A DNA stretch of 64,000 nt from Rhizobium favelukesii (GTDB taxonomy: Bacteria; Pseudomonadota; Alphaproteobacteria; Rhizobiales; Rhizobiaceae): assembly GCF_000577275.2 (NCBI RefSeq), contig NZ_HG916852.1:2297001-2361000 (forward strand), given 5' to 3'. Shown piece by piece: positions 19,412-27,871 of this stretch (the first letter of the stretch is position 1; every line of letters starts with the position of its first letter). The notes under the pieces were generated by a model that did not search any database, had not been told where the DNA came from, and saw nothing but the letters and a program-made list of their open reading frames with translations. Made by a program: the position numbers and the translations under genes.

Positions 19412-19580
19412 CCGTCGCGGCGACGGGCGCCGAGACGACAGCATAGCGCTGCTTGAGCACCTCGGCGAACTTGCCTGCATGGTGGCTGAAAGCTTCTGGC
19501 GGTCGTCTTCCACCGGCTTGCCGAACTGGGCGTCCTTGCCGTGGTAGACCGCGACCGGCTCTACGATGACCTTGTTGTGC
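19412..19580 (-). pseudogene. DUF3313 lipoprotein relic
   Basis: Minus-strand frames read NKVIVEPVAVYHGKDAQFGK, then DDRQKLSATMQA and, after a one-base frame change near 19480, FAEVLKQRYAVVSAP. This matches the N-terminal half of DUF3313 outer-membrane-type lipoproteins. No start codon or signal peptide remains. It is fused by deletion to the RND adaptor relic. DUF3313 genes often neighbour efflux adaptors, so both may come from one lost efflux operon. Confidence 0.5.
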
Positions 19581-19822
19581 TGTCTCTGGGTTCGCTAGCT
19601 GTACGGGCTGAGTCCCGACCTGTCCGTCGCCCGTTCTGGACGTCCGGTAGTGAACCCGGGCAGCAAGGACGCAGACGAGGCCCGCCTTAGCGAATAGCTA
19701 TGCCGGCGTTTTTCTAACTAACGTCGAGGGTGAAATTGGGTGCCGACTGGGACTCAAAACTGGGCACAAACGATTCGTTGCCATCAAAAATAGCAACCAC
19801 AATCAATTCCCCTAGGAGGGGT
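19581..19822. other. Intergenic stretch with possible secondary structure
   Basis: No gene seen. TTCGCTA near 19591 can pair with TAGCGAA near 19685, enclosing smaller complementary pieces (GTCC with GGAC, CGTCC with GGACG). This could be a repeat-type intergenic element of the sort common in rhizobia or a small RNA, but I recognise no family. It precedes (in minus orientation follows) the tRNA gene. Confidence 0.25.
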
Positions 19823-19907
19823 TGGTGCGGTCGAGAAGACTCGAACTTCCACGGGTTGCCCCACAGCGACCTCAACGCTGCGCGTCTACCAATTCCGCCA
19901 CGACCGC
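19823..19907 (-). tRNA. tRNA-Leu (anticodon GAG)
   Basis: An 85-base class II tRNA. The acceptor stem GCGGUCG pairs with its complement CGACCGC, followed by A and an encoded CCA. The D-loop region GGCGGAAUUGGUAGACGC is typical of leucine tRNAs, the anticodon stem CAGCG/CGCUG holds UUGAGGU with anticodon GAG, a long variable arm follows, and the T-arm carries GUUCGAGUC. It reads CUC and CUU codons. The end next to the relic region makes it a possible integration target, though no integrase is seen. Confidence 0.96.
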
Positions 19908-20085
19908 ATCGTGGTAGGTGCCGATTTTTGCCGGCGGGGCAGCATGTAGCAAAAGCGTTTGGGGTACACAAGGGCGATGTGACAGATTTTTTCAAAACAA
20001 ATCACAGCATTTGAATCGCCCGTGAAACGAGGCCATATAGGCCCCAGCGATGCTGTCTCCCGAGCAGCAGCGACAAGGGATAGCC

Positions 20086-20799
20086 ATGCTGCGCACAGAT
20101 CTTCAATTCTCAATGTTGCCCCGTAAAGGCTCGCGGCCGGTCCGATGGCGCATCGCCGATGGCTTCGTGCCCTATGAGGAGGCTGTGGAAAACATGGAGC
20201 GCCAGGTCGCGGCGATTGCAGACGGCGGCGACGAGCTCGTCTGGCTCGTGGAACATCCGCCTCTCTATACGGCCGGAACCAGCGCCGATGCCAAGGATCT
20301 GGTGCAACCCGATCGCTTCCCAGTCTTCGCGACGGGACGCGGCGGCGAATATACCTATCACGGGCCGGGCCAGCGCGTCGCTTATGTGATGCTGGACCTG
20401 AAGCGCAGGCGCCAGGACGTGCGCGCCTTTGTCGCCGCGCTCGAAGAGGTGGTCATTCGTACGCTTGATTTGATGAACATCCGCGGCGAACGGCGTGAGG
20501 ACCGTGTTGGCGTCTGGGTGCGCAGGCCGGACAAAGCGGCTTTACCAGATGGCACGATGGCGGAAGACAAGATTGCAGCACTGGGTATCCGGCTGCGGAA
20601 ATGGGTGACATTTCACGGGCTGTCGCTGAACGTCGAACCGGATCTCGATCACTTCAGCGGGATCATTCCGTGCGGGATTTCGGCATATGGGGTGACAAGC
20701 CTTGTCGACCTCGGCCTGCCTGTCATGATGGCCGATGTCGATATTCTCCTTCGACAGGCATTCGAATCGGTCTTCGGCGAGACCGTCGGCGACAGGTGA
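20086..20799 (+). CDS. lipB: Octanoyltransferase (lipoyl/octanoyl-ACP:protein transferase)
   Basis: Transfers octanoyl groups from ACP to lipoyl domains of E2 and H proteins, the first step of lipoate cofactor synthesis. 237 residues from the ATG at 20086 (GGGAT upstream); an earlier in-frame ATG at 20050 would add 12 residues not usual in rhizobial LipB. Motifs: [17 protein letters not shown] (about 85-100), [20 protein letters not shown] with Lys162, and the catalytic Cys196 in [12 protein letters not shown]. Stands alone, diverging from the tRNA. Confidence 0.95.
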   Translation: MLRTDLQFSMLPRKGSRPVRWRIADGFVPYEEAVENMERQVAAIADGGDELVWLVEHPPLYTAGTSADAKDLVQPDRFPVFATGRGGEYTYHGPGQRVAYVMLDLKRRRQDVRAFVAALEEVVIRTLDLMNIRGERREDRVGVWVRRPDKAALPDGTMAEDKIAALGIRLRKWVTFHGLSLNVEPDLDHFSGIIPCGISAYGVTSLVDLGLPVMMADVDILLRQAFESVFGETVGDR

Positions 20800-20814
20800 C
20801 GCAAAGCCCTCACG

Positions 20815-20843
20815 AGGAAAAGGGCCGGATGACCGGCCCTCAG
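20815..20843 (-). terminator. Rho-independent terminator for the small secreted-protein gene
   Basis: AGGGCCGG and CCGGCCCT form an eight-pair stem around a four-base loop, followed in the minus direction by four Ts. It begins 14 bases past the stop at 20854. In the plus direction it may also slow transcription leaving lipB. Confidence 0.7.
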
Positions 20844-20853
20844 CAATCGCTCG

Positions 20854-21222
20854 CTATTTATCGCCGACGTCGCGGCAAGCGTCCGAATGTGAAGCTCCGC
20901 TGTCCCCGCCGGCCGTATGCACCTTGGAGTTCGTCTTCATGTAGTCGCAGTCGGGCAGGGGCTTGATGCTGGCAGTGGTCGTCCTGTCGACGGGCGATGA
21001 CATCCGGGCCGGCGCGAATCCATCGCTGTCAGTCGTGTAATCGGACGAGTATTCCGGTGCCTTGCGGTTGGCATAGTGAACCGGCTTTTTCGGTGCCATC
21101 TGGCCCGGCGCAAACCCGTCACTGTCGTTCGTGTAGTCGTTCGAGTACTGCGGTTGGGCGAAGGCCGCACTTGCAAGGCCGAGGGCGAGAATGGAAGCGG
21201 CGGCAGCAAATTTGAAGCGCAT
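20854..21222 (-). CDS. Small secreted protein with duplicated DSDGFAP motif
   Basis: A 122-residue exported protein of unknown function. Signal peptide MRFKFAAAASILALGLASAA with cleavage after AFA (about 22). The mature part holds two near-copies of a 16-residue unit, YSNDYTNDSDGFAPGQM (about 26-42) and YSSDYTTDSDGFAPARM (about 58-74), and then a tail with Cys92 and Cys116 that could form a disulfide. DxDG in each unit recalls calcium-binding loops, but that is a guess. I chose the ATG at 21220-21222 because it gives a clean signal peptide; the frame is open further upstream without a reason to use it. Confidence 0.75.
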   Translation of the reverse strand: MRFKFAAAASILALGLASAAFAQPQYSNDYTNDSDGFAPGQMAPKKPVHYANRKAPEYSSDYTTDSDGFAPARMSSPVDRTTTASIKPLPDCDYMKTNSKVHTAGGDSGASHSDACRDVGDK

Positions 21223-21485
21223 GGGAAATATCCTCAATTCTTCGTTGCAAACCAAACCCTCGGCAAGAGTGACTTCGCGCTCAAATTGCGGCAAGAATGT
21301 GGGCGAAAAATCACGCAAGCACTGCCGCTTTATCAAATGAAATCACAGATCCGCGACCGGATTTGACAGGGTTGTGATGGAACATTGCCTCCTGTTCGCA
21401 AGGCGGGTGGCGGGAACATCTTCACAATCAAAAGATGTGACATTGAGGGCTTAACTTGGGGTGCTACCGTCGGTCCAGGCCGTCG

Positions 21486-22037
21486 CTAGTCGCGCAACTT
21501 CTCCCAGCGTTTGACCAGGCGCTCGCGCTTGAGCCTGGAGAGGCGCTGTATCCAAAAGATACCGTCGAGCTGATCGATCTCGTGCTGGATGCAGACTGCG
21601 AGGAAGCCCTGCGCTTCTTTCTCGTGCTCGGCGCCATTCAGATCACTGTATCGAACCCGGATTGCCTTCGGCCTCACGACCTCGTCGGTCACTCCGGGCA
21701 TGGAGACGCTTCCTTCGACATGGCGAGCCGTTTCGTCGGATGCAAACATGATCTCCGGATTGACGAAATGGCGTGCGCCTTCGTCACGGCTGAGCTCTAT
21801 CACGACGACGCGAAGGAAGACGCCGATGTGAGCAGCGGTGATGCCGACGCCGGGAGCGGCCCGCACCGTCTCCAGCAAATCATCCGCGAGTTCTCGTAGC
21901 CTCTGGTCAAAGACGTCGACGGGCTGGCAGACGGTTCTGAGGCCAACGTCGGGGAAGCGCAATATGGGGCGAACAGCCACGGGCAGGGTCCTGATTTCAG
22001 ATGCGCGGAACCTATCGCCGCGCACGCGCATTGTCAT
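21486..22037 (-). CDS. Peptide-deformylase-like protein with substituted metal ligands
   Basis: Homologue of peptide deformylase (183 residues) whose three signature motifs are all altered. Motif 1 reads GVGITAAH (63-70), with His70 where Gln is standard. Motif 2 reads EGSVSMPG (108-115), with Ser110 in place of the metal-binding Cys. Motif 3 reads QHEIDQLDG (151-159): the first His and catalytic Glu153 remain, but the second ligand His is Gln156. With two of three metal ligands gone, normal iron/zinc binding and deformylase activity are unlikely, so another role or a different metal site is more plausible. A standard def must lie elsewhere. It diverges from mgtE. Confidence 0.85.
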   Translation of the reverse strand: MTMRVRGDRFRASEIRTLPVAVRPILRFPDVGLRTVCQPVDVFDQRLRELADDLLETVRAAPGVGITAAHIGVFLRVVVIELSRDEGARHFVNPEIMFASDETARHVEGSVSMPGVTDEVVRPKAIRVRYSDLNGAEHEKEAQGFLAVCIQHEIDQLDGIFWIQRLSRLKRERLVKRWEKLRD

Positions 22038-22147
22038 CCACGCGAGGCGTTTGCGGCTGGACGGGCTTCGAGGTTTCAGCTAGCACGAAGCTACATGTTT
22101 CGGCGCTTAGTCGTTGAACTTCAAACGAGATGCGAGGGCGGCAAACC

Positions 22148-23560
22148 ATGACGAACGACGCAGAAGAGCTCGTCCGCCCGCGGTCAGACAGCGGCGATGC
22201 CGACATCTATGACGAAAACGGCAACGTCCGAGGCGATTTCCTCGCGCTGGTGGGCGCTGCCATCGCCGATCGCGATACGATCTTCCTGCGCCAGCACGTC
22301 GCCCGCCTGCACGAATCCGAAATAGGCGACCTTCTCGAGTCGCTGCAGCCAGACCAACGACTCGCGCTCGTTCGCCTGCTGGGCGACGAATTCGACATGA
22401 CGGCGCTGACCGAGGTCGACGAAACGATTCGCCGCGAGATCGTCGACCAGCTGCCGAACGAGCAGATTGCAGCTGCAATCGGCGAACTCGATTCGGACGA
22501 CGCTGTTTACATCCTTGAGGACCTCGACAGCGAGGACCGCGAGGAGATCCTTGCGCAGCTTCCGTTTACCGAACGCGTGCGATTACGGCGTGCGCTCGAC
22601 TATCCCGAAAGCTCGGCGGGACGCCGCATGCAGACGGAATTCGTCGCGGTGCCACCGTTCTGGACGGTCGGCCAGACAATCGACTACATGCGCGACGAGG
22701 AAGACCTGCCATATTCCTTCTCGCAGATCTTCGTCATCGACCCGACATTCAAGCTGTTAGGCGCCGTCGATCTGGACAAGATCCTGCGCACAAAGCGACA
22801 GAGCAAGATCGAATCGATCATGCGGGAGACGAACCATCCAATCCCCGCAGAGATGGACCAGGAAGAGGCAGCTCAGCTTTTCGAGCAGTACGACCTTCTC
22901 TCCGCCGCCGTCGTCGACGAGAACGACAGGCTGGTGGGCGTGCTGACGATCGATGACGTGGTCGACGTTATTCACGAGGAAGCCGACGAGGACATCAAGC
23001 GCCTGGGTGGCGTCGGCGACGAAGAGCTGTCCGACAATGTCTTCTCGACCGTGCGCTCGCGCTTTCTCTGGCTGGTGATTAATCTCGGAACGGCTTTGCT
23101 GTCTGCAAGCGTCATTGGACTATTCGACGAATCGATCGAGAAGATGATCGCGCTCGCGGTGCTAATGCCGATCGTGGCGTCCATGGGCGGCAACGCGGGG
23201 ACACAGACGATGACGGTCACTGTCCGCGCGTTGGCAACGGGCGACATCGACATCTACAACGCCGGGCGTATCATCCGCAGAGAGGCGGGGGTCGGTATTG
23301 CCAACGGTCTACTCTTCTCGGTCATCATGGGCATGATTGCCGCAACATGGTTCCACAATTATCAGCTGGGCTTCGTGATCGGCTCGGCAATGATCATCAA
23401 CCTCTTTGCGGCCGCGCTTGCGGGAATTCTGCTGCCATTGCTGCTGGATAAGGTTGGCGCGGACCCCGCCATTGCGTCATCCGTTTTCGTCACGACCGTG
23501 ACCGATTGCACGGGCTTCTTTGCCTTTCTCGGCATCGCCACATGGTGGTTCGGAATTTAG
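22148..23560 (+). CDS. mgtE: Magnesium transporter MgtE
   Basis: Mg2+ channel/transporter of 470 residues. N-terminal MgtE domain of helical repeats (about 30-140, with LPNEQIAAAIGELDSDDAVYIL), two CBS domains (about 145-270), a connecting helix and a five-helix membrane part from about 295 (FLWLVINLGTALLSASVIGLF). The pore region has MPIVASMGGNAGTQT, and the last segment LLLDKVGADPAIASSVFVTT followed by TDCTGFF is diagnostic. The ATG at 22148 follows GAGGG; the ORF opens six codons earlier. Regulation by cytoplasmic Mg through the CBS/N domains is known for the family. Confidence 0.95.
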   Translation: MTNDAEELVRPRSDSGDADIYDENGNVRGDFLALVGAAIADRDTIFLRQHVARLHESEIGDLLESLQPDQRLALVRLLGDEFDMTALTEVDETIRREIVDQLPNEQIAAAIGELDSDDAVYILEDLDSEDREEILAQLPFTERVRLRRALDYPESSAGRRMQTEFVAVPPFWTVGQTIDYMRDEEDLPYSFSQIFVIDPTFKLLGAVDLDKILRTKRQSKIESIMRETNHPIPAEMDQEEAAQLFEQYDLLSAAVVDENDRLVGVLTIDDVVDVIHEEADEDIKRLGGVGDEELSDNVFSTVRSRFLWLVINLGTALLSASVIGLFDESIEKMIALAVLMPIVASMGGNAGTQTMTVTVRALATGDIDIYNAGRIIRREAGVGIANGLLFSVIMGMIAATWFHNYQLGFVIGSAMIINLFAAALAGILLPLLLDKVGADPAIASSVFVTTVTDCTGFFAFLGIATWWFGI

Positions 23561-23584
23561 ACGGCTCGAATTTCCCTGCAGAAA

Positions 23585-23606
23585 TTGACTATTACGTAAA
23601 AGTCAA
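23585..23606. promoter_or_regulatory. 22-bp palindrome in front of the MerR gene
   Basis: TTGACT at 23585-23590 and AGTCAA at 23601-23606 flank an inner TTACGTAA; the 22-base site is a perfect inverted repeat except for one mismatched pair. It lies 32 bases before the MerR-family start codon, where the regulator's own promoter would be. The inner ACGT core resembles operators described for LiuR-type MerR regulators of branched-chain amino-acid and fatty-acid breakdown. Confidence 0.65.
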
Positions 23607-23637
23607 TATTATCGGTTCCTTCAATGGTGGGGAACCC

Positions 23638-24030
23638 ATGCCGGTCAGCAAATACTATAGCATAACCGAATTGACGCGCGAGTTTGGAGTATCGACGCGT
23701 ACGCTCAGGTTCTACGAAGACGAAGGATTGATCCATCCCGAGCGGCGTGGACGCACGCGGCTGTTCCGTCCCGCGGATCGTCGTCTGATCCAGGAAATCC
23801 TGCGTGGCCGGCGGATCGGCTTCACCATCGCGGAGATCCGCGAGATCATCCAGGTGTATAAGGAACCGCCGGGCGAATTGGGCCAGTTGAAGCTCCTGAT
23901 GAAGCGCGTCGATGAGAAGCGCGAGGACCTGCGCCAGAAGCGCAAGGATATCGACGACACTCTGACCGAACTCGACAACATCGAAGAGGCGTGCCTCGGT
24001 CGTCTGGCCGACATCGGTGTCGGCACCTGA
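23638..24030 (+). CDS. MerR-family transcriptional regulator (LiuR-like)
   Basis: DNA-binding regulator of 130 residues: MerR helix-turn-helix YSITELTREFGVSTRTLRFY (about 7-26), wing with ERRGRTRLFRPADRR, then IGFTIAEIREIIQVYK and a C-terminal coiled coil for dimerisation (about 80-118). It has one Cys near the end and no metal-binding Cys pattern, so a metal sensor is unlikely; the sequence fits the LiuR-like branch that controls isovalerate/fatty-acid catabolism, though no such genes are next to it. Its ATG follows GGGGAACCC. Stop abuts, without gap, the stop of the convergent DUF1624 gene. Confidence 0.85.
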   Translation: MPVSKYYSITELTREFGVSTRTLRFYEDEGLIHPERRGRTRLFRPADRRLIQEILRGRRIGFTIAEIREIIQVYKEPPGELGQLKLLMKRVDEKREDLRQKRKDIDDTLTELDNIEEACLGRLADIGVGT

Positions 24031-25017
24031 TTATTGCGCGTTCGCGTTGCACTCGCTCGCCAGCGCCATTATCCGCCCGTCATCCGGCTTGAGGGCGCCG
24101 GACTGGAATTCCGTGAACAGATTTTCCGTCTGGAGCTTGTCGAGCGTGCATCGGCAGAAGCTGCGGCATAGCGCTTCGCCTTCCTGCATCATGCACGAAG
24201 CATTGCATTGCTTCAGGTAGCTTTCGACGGGATCCGGTTTCGCGGGTGGAACGACCGCGGACAGCCCGTAGGCAATGGCGATCAGCACCGGCTGGTGAAT
24301 CAGGTAGAAGGCGAGGCTATGCCGCCCGGCTTTCGCCGGCAGGCTTGAGCCCGTACCAAGCGCTGCAAGCCTCTCGAGCAGCCGCGTCCTCATGGCAAGC
24401 AGGGTCGCCGTCATGCCAAGCAGGAAAGGCACTGCCCAGGGGAAGATTGGAACGTAGTCGTTCGATCGTTGCGGCATTTCCGCTAGGCCGATCCAGGCGA
24501 GGTAACGCGGATTGAAGATCGGCGAGCGCAGCAGATTCGGCGCAACCCAGGTATCCACAACCCATGCGGCGGTCACAGCGGCGGTCACAGCGATGGTCAC
24601 AGGCAACGGCAGGCGGAGGAAGACAAGGCCGAGCAGGCTGACGACAGCGATGCAATGCAGAATACCGAAGAATATCCATTCGCCAGGGAAGACGAAGCGC
24701 GTCACCACAGAGATCGCAAGGGCCGCCGCGGCGATCATCGCAAACCGTTTCCAGAACGATTGCCAGCGAATCTCTGGCTTGTTGGCGAGGACCAGACTGA
24801 TTCCGACGATGAACAGAAAGGTCGACGCGATCGCGCGGGCATAGAGCTTCAGCCAGCCGGTTTCAGCGGTGCCTGGGGCAAGGTAGCCCATGAACTCCAT
24901 ATCCCAAGTGAAATGATAGGTCGCCATCGCCAGCAGAGCGACACCGCGCGCCGTATCCAGCAAGCCGATGCGAGGCGGCTTGACGCTCGCATATGTTTCC
25001 GTCGCCGTCGCCGTCAT
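24031..25017 (-). CDS. DUF1624 / heparan-alpha-glucosaminide N-acetyltransferase-like membrane protein
   Basis: Multi-pass membrane protein of 328 residues of the acyltransferase group that includes HGSNAT. N-terminal signature RIGLLDTARGVALLAMATYHF with the catalytic-type His, then about eight hydrophobic segments, FFGILHCIAVVSLLGLVF, and AGRHSLAFYLIHQPVLIAIA in the last membrane part. After residue about 255 an unusual soluble tail has six to seven cysteines in close pairs (CNASCMMQ, CRSFCRC, SECNA). Substrate unknown; envelope glycan modification is the natural guess. The ATG directly follows the DUF599 stop. Confidence 0.82.
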   Translation of the reverse strand: MTATATETYASVKPPRIGLLDTARGVALLAMATYHFTWDMEFMGYLAPGTAETGWLKLYARAIASTFLFIVGISLVLANKPEIRWQSFWKRFAMIAAAALAISVVTRFVFPGEWIFFGILHCIAVVSLLGLVFLRLPLPVTIAVTAAVTAAWVVDTWVAPNLLRSPIFNPRYLAWIGLAEMPQRSNDYVPIFPWAVPFLLGMTATLLAMRTRLLERLAALGTGSSLPAKAGRHSLAFYLIHQPVLIAIAYGLSAVVPPAKPDPVESYLKQCNASCMMQEGEALCRSFCRCTLDKLQTENLFTEFQSGALKPDDGRIMALASECNANAQ

Positions 25018-25785
25018 TCACAATCCCTCGGATGAGTCGTTGCCATCGGTCGACGGCTTGGCGCGGGGAATAGGAGAAAGGTGGAGATTTGATGGCAGAT
25101 GGGCGTCCATGATTGCCAGCCTCGCCTCGGAGAAGAACTGCCGCCTCGTCAGGACGACGATGACGATCGTCGTCGTCAGAATGAAGACATAGGGATTGAT
25201 GAACCAACCAAGGTAGCCAATCGAGAGGAAGATGGCGCGCAGCCCTTCATTGAAATGACCCGCCGCAATGATATTCATGCGGATGACACGTTCCGCAGCC
25301 CGCTCGGCGGCAATCACATCCTGTTCGGTGTCACGCATCATCGGGATCGAGCCGAAAAGGATGGTGCAGTAGTTGAAGAGGCGATACGACCAGCCGAACT
25401 TAAAAAAGGCATATCCGAAAAGCGCTGCAAGGCCGCCGACCTTCATTTCGAAGACGGCATGCCCGCTATGAAAGACGAAAGGCAGATCGGCAAAGACGGC
25501 GTCAACCTTCTCCGTTGCGCCCAGCAGCGCAAAGCAGCTGCCGATGGCGAAGATCGACGTCGAGGCGAAGAATGCGGTGCCGTTCTGCAAGCCGGCCATG
25601 ATCTGGGTATCGATCATCTTCAAATCGCGCCGCAACGAATTGTAGATCCACTCGCGCCGGCGCTCCCGCATGGCATGGGTGAGGCTGGTCCTGCCGAAGA
25701 AACTCGAGCTTTGCAGCAGGCGCGCGTAGCAAAACCAGATCGCCGCAAAGAACACCAGTGCAATGTAATCCGCTGTAGTCATCAT
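25018..25785 (-). CDS. DUF599 family membrane protein
   Basis: Conserved alphaproteobacterial membrane protein of 255 residues with about four hydrophobic segments (5-22, 70-90, 112-130, 190-215). Family marks are MRERRREWIYNSLRRDLKMI with DTQIMAGLQNGTAFFASTSI, and the mid-protein FKFGWSYRLFNYCTILFGSI. Function unknown. Its stop TGA is followed at once by the ATG of the DUF1624 gene, so the two form an operon. Confidence 0.85.
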   Translation of the reverse strand: MMTTADYIALVFFAAIWFCYARLLQSSSFFGRTSLTHAMRERRREWIYNSLRRDLKMIDTQIMAGLQNGTAFFASTSIFAIGSCFALLGATEKVDAVFADLPFVFHSGHAVFEMKVGGLAALFGYAFFKFGWSYRLFNYCTILFGSIPMMRDTEQDVIAAERAAERVIRMNIIAAGHFNEGLRAIFLSIGYLGWFINPYVFILTTTIVIVVLTRRQFFSEARLAIMDAHLPSNLHLSPIPRAKPSTDGNDSSEGL

Positions 25786-25967
25786 TATATTGAATCAGGT
25801 TCCCGTCGACGCGCCACTCTACAGATGCGGACGCATGCTGCAATGACTGGCAAGCCGCCGCGCTTCGTTTTACAGATGTCGCACACGTGAAATGCCATGT
25901 CGGTCCATCGCAGGGATCGCGAGAGCCGGTAGCGTAGGTTTGCGCAGCAACTTTACAGGACGCAGTC

Positions 25968-27374
25968 ATGTTCCTTTCCGTTTTCGACGTATTCAAAATC
26001 GGCGTCGGGCCTTCCAGCTCTCACACGATGGGTCCGATGACCGCGGCCAATCGCTTCCTCGATCTGATTCTGTCCAACGATTGGCCGCGCCCGACCTCTG
26101 GCGCTCAGGTCGCGTCTATGAAGGTTAGCCTGCACGGTTCGCTGGCGCATACCGGGATCGGACATGGAACGGGCCGGGCCGTCATTCTCGGGCTGATGGG
26201 AGAGCAGCCTGACAGCGTCGATCCGGACGTGATGGACGGCATCATCGATCAGGTGGAGCGCTCCGGCCGCATCACGCCGCCCGGCCACCCGAGTTATGCC
26301 TTTCAACCGAGGAACGACCTGATCTTCGACAAGAAGCAGCCGCTACCCGGCCACGCGAACGGTATGTCCTTCTCCGCCTACGACAATGACGGTCGGATGC
26401 TTATCAAGCGTATCTACTATTCCGTCGGCGGCGGCTTCGTCGTGACCGACACCGAACTTGAGCAGATGCGCGCAAAGAAGAAGACGCCCTCCGATTCACT
26501 CAAGGTTCCGTATCCTTTTGCCTCAGCCAAGCAGATGCTCGATATGGCTGCGCGCTCCGGCCTCTCGATCGCGCAGATGAAGCGTGCAAACGAGGAAACG
26601 CAGCGCAGCCGCGAGGAACTGGACGCCGGTCTCGATCGCATCTGGGAAGCGATGCGCTCGTGCATCGAACGTGGCCTCAAGGTCGACGGCATAATGCCGG
26701 GCGGGCTGAATGTACGCCGCCGCGCCCGTGCGATCCACGACAAGCTCCAGGAGGAGTGGCGCAGCAACCGTATCAACCCGCTGCTCGCCAACGACTGGCT
26801 CAGCGTCTACGCGATGGCCGTCAACGAAGAGAATGCTGCCGGTGGACGCGTCGTGACTGCCCCGACGAATGGCGCCGCGGGGGTTATCCCCGCAACGATC
26901 CGCTACTACGAGCACTTTCACGACGATTGGGACCAGAACGGTATCCGCGACTATCTGCTCACCGCTGGCGCCGTCGGCGGGATTATCAAGCACAATGCCT
27001 CTATTTCCGGCGCAGAGGTCGGCTGTCAGGGCGAGGTGGGATCTGCGGCCGCCATGGCAGCTGCCGGCCTTGCCGCGGTCATGGGCGGCACGCCGGAGCA
27101 GATCGAGAACGCCGCCGAAATCGCGCTGGAACATCATCTGGGCATGAGCTGCGACCCCGTCGCGGGCCTCGTACAGGTTCCCTGCATCGAACGAAATGCT
27201 CTTGGCGCAGTCAAGGCGGTTACGGCCGCTTCGCTGGCGATCAAGGGAGACGGTAAGCACTTCGTTCCCTTGGATGCCTGCATCGAGACCATGCGCCAGA
27301 CCGGCAACGACATGAGCGAGAAGTACAAGGAGACATCCACCGGCGGGCTTGCCGTCAACGTCGTGGAATGCTGA
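25968..27374 (+). CDS. sdaA: L-serine ammonia-lyase (iron-sulfur)
   Basis: Single-chain L-serine dehydratase, 468 residues, converting L-serine to pyruvate and ammonia. The N-terminal beta domain begins [20 protein letters not shown]; the C-terminal alpha domain carries the 4Fe-4S cysteines, seen in [35 protein letters not shown], and the final VNVVEC. Length and motif order are those of bacterial SdaA. Its C-terminal Cys is the family's intrinsic tail that enters the active site. Stands alone in front of DUF1489. Confidence 0.96.
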   Translation: MFLSVFDVFKIGVGPSSSHTMGPMTAANRFLDLILSNDWPRPTSGAQVASMKVSLHGSLAHTGIGHGTGRAVILGLMGEQPDSVDPDVMDGIIDQVERSGRITPPGHPSYAFQPRNDLIFDKKQPLPGHANGMSFSAYDNDGRMLIKRIYYSVGGGFVVTDTELEQMRAKKKTPSDSLKVPYPFASAKQMLDMAARSGLSIAQMKRANEETQRSREELDAGLDRIWEAMRSCIERGLKVDGIMPGGLNVRRRARAIHDKLQEEWRSNRINPLLANDWLSVYAMAVNEENAAGGRVVTAPTNGAAGVIPATIRYYEHFHDDWDQNGIRDYLLTAGAVGGIIKHNASISGAEVGCQGEVGSAAAMAAAGLAAVMGGTPEQIENAAEIALEHHLGMSCDPVAGLVQVPCIERNALGAVKAVTAASLAIKGDGKHFVPLDACIETMRQTGNDMSEKYKETSTGGLAVNVVEC

Positions 27375-27433
27375 CTTTGTGGACATACGACTTGCCGCTT
27401 GACGCTGCCCGATAAAAGGATTTCAACGGCGGC

Positions 27434-27871
27434 ATGGCATTGCATCTCATTAAATTGTGCGTAGGCGCGGACTCGATCGACGATCTGCGCGAATGGGTCG
27501 CCGAACGCGCGCTCCGGGCGATCGCGGCCGGGCTTGAGCCTCATTCCGTGCATACGACGAGGATGGTCCCGAAGCGTATCGAGGAATTACTCGACGACGG
27601 CTCGCTTTATTGGGTGATCAAAGGGCAGGTTCAGGCGCGCCAGAAACTGCTCGACATCCAGACCTTTACCGATGGCGAAGGAATCTCGCGATGCCATCTT
27701 GTCCTGGGGCCCGAGGTCATCGAAACGGCCGTGCAGCCGAAGCGGCCTTTCCAGGGTTGGCGCTATTATCCGCAAGACGACGTGCCGCGCGATCTGAACA
27801 GCCTGGGCGAGGGAATTGCGGAAATGCCCGCGGACCTTCGCCGCGAGCTTTCTGAACTCGGCCTGCTCTGA
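27434..27871 (+). CDS. DUF1489 family protein
   Basis: Conserved alphaproteobacterial cytosolic protein, 145 residues, function unknown. The family pattern is clear: LHLIKLCVGADSIDDLREW at the start, TRMVPKRIEELLDDGSLYWV, VIKGQVQARQKLLDI and FQGWRYYPQDDVPRDL near the C-terminus. 59 bases after sdaA, so co-transcription is possible. Its stop abuts the stop of a convergent small gene. Confidence 0.88.
   Translation: MALHLIKLCVGADSIDDLREWVAERALRAIAAGLEPHSVHTTRMVPKRIEELLDDGSLYWVIKGQVQARQKLLDIQTFTDGEGISRCHLVLGPEVIETAVQPKRPFQGWRYYPQDDVPRDLNSLGEGIAEMPADLRRELSELGLL

Noticed and set aside
19581..19720. 4.5S (SRP) RNA or tmRNA in the structured stretch by the tRNA
   Set aside because: The SRP GGAAGGAAGCA core and tmRNA ends are absent; only partial stems are seen.
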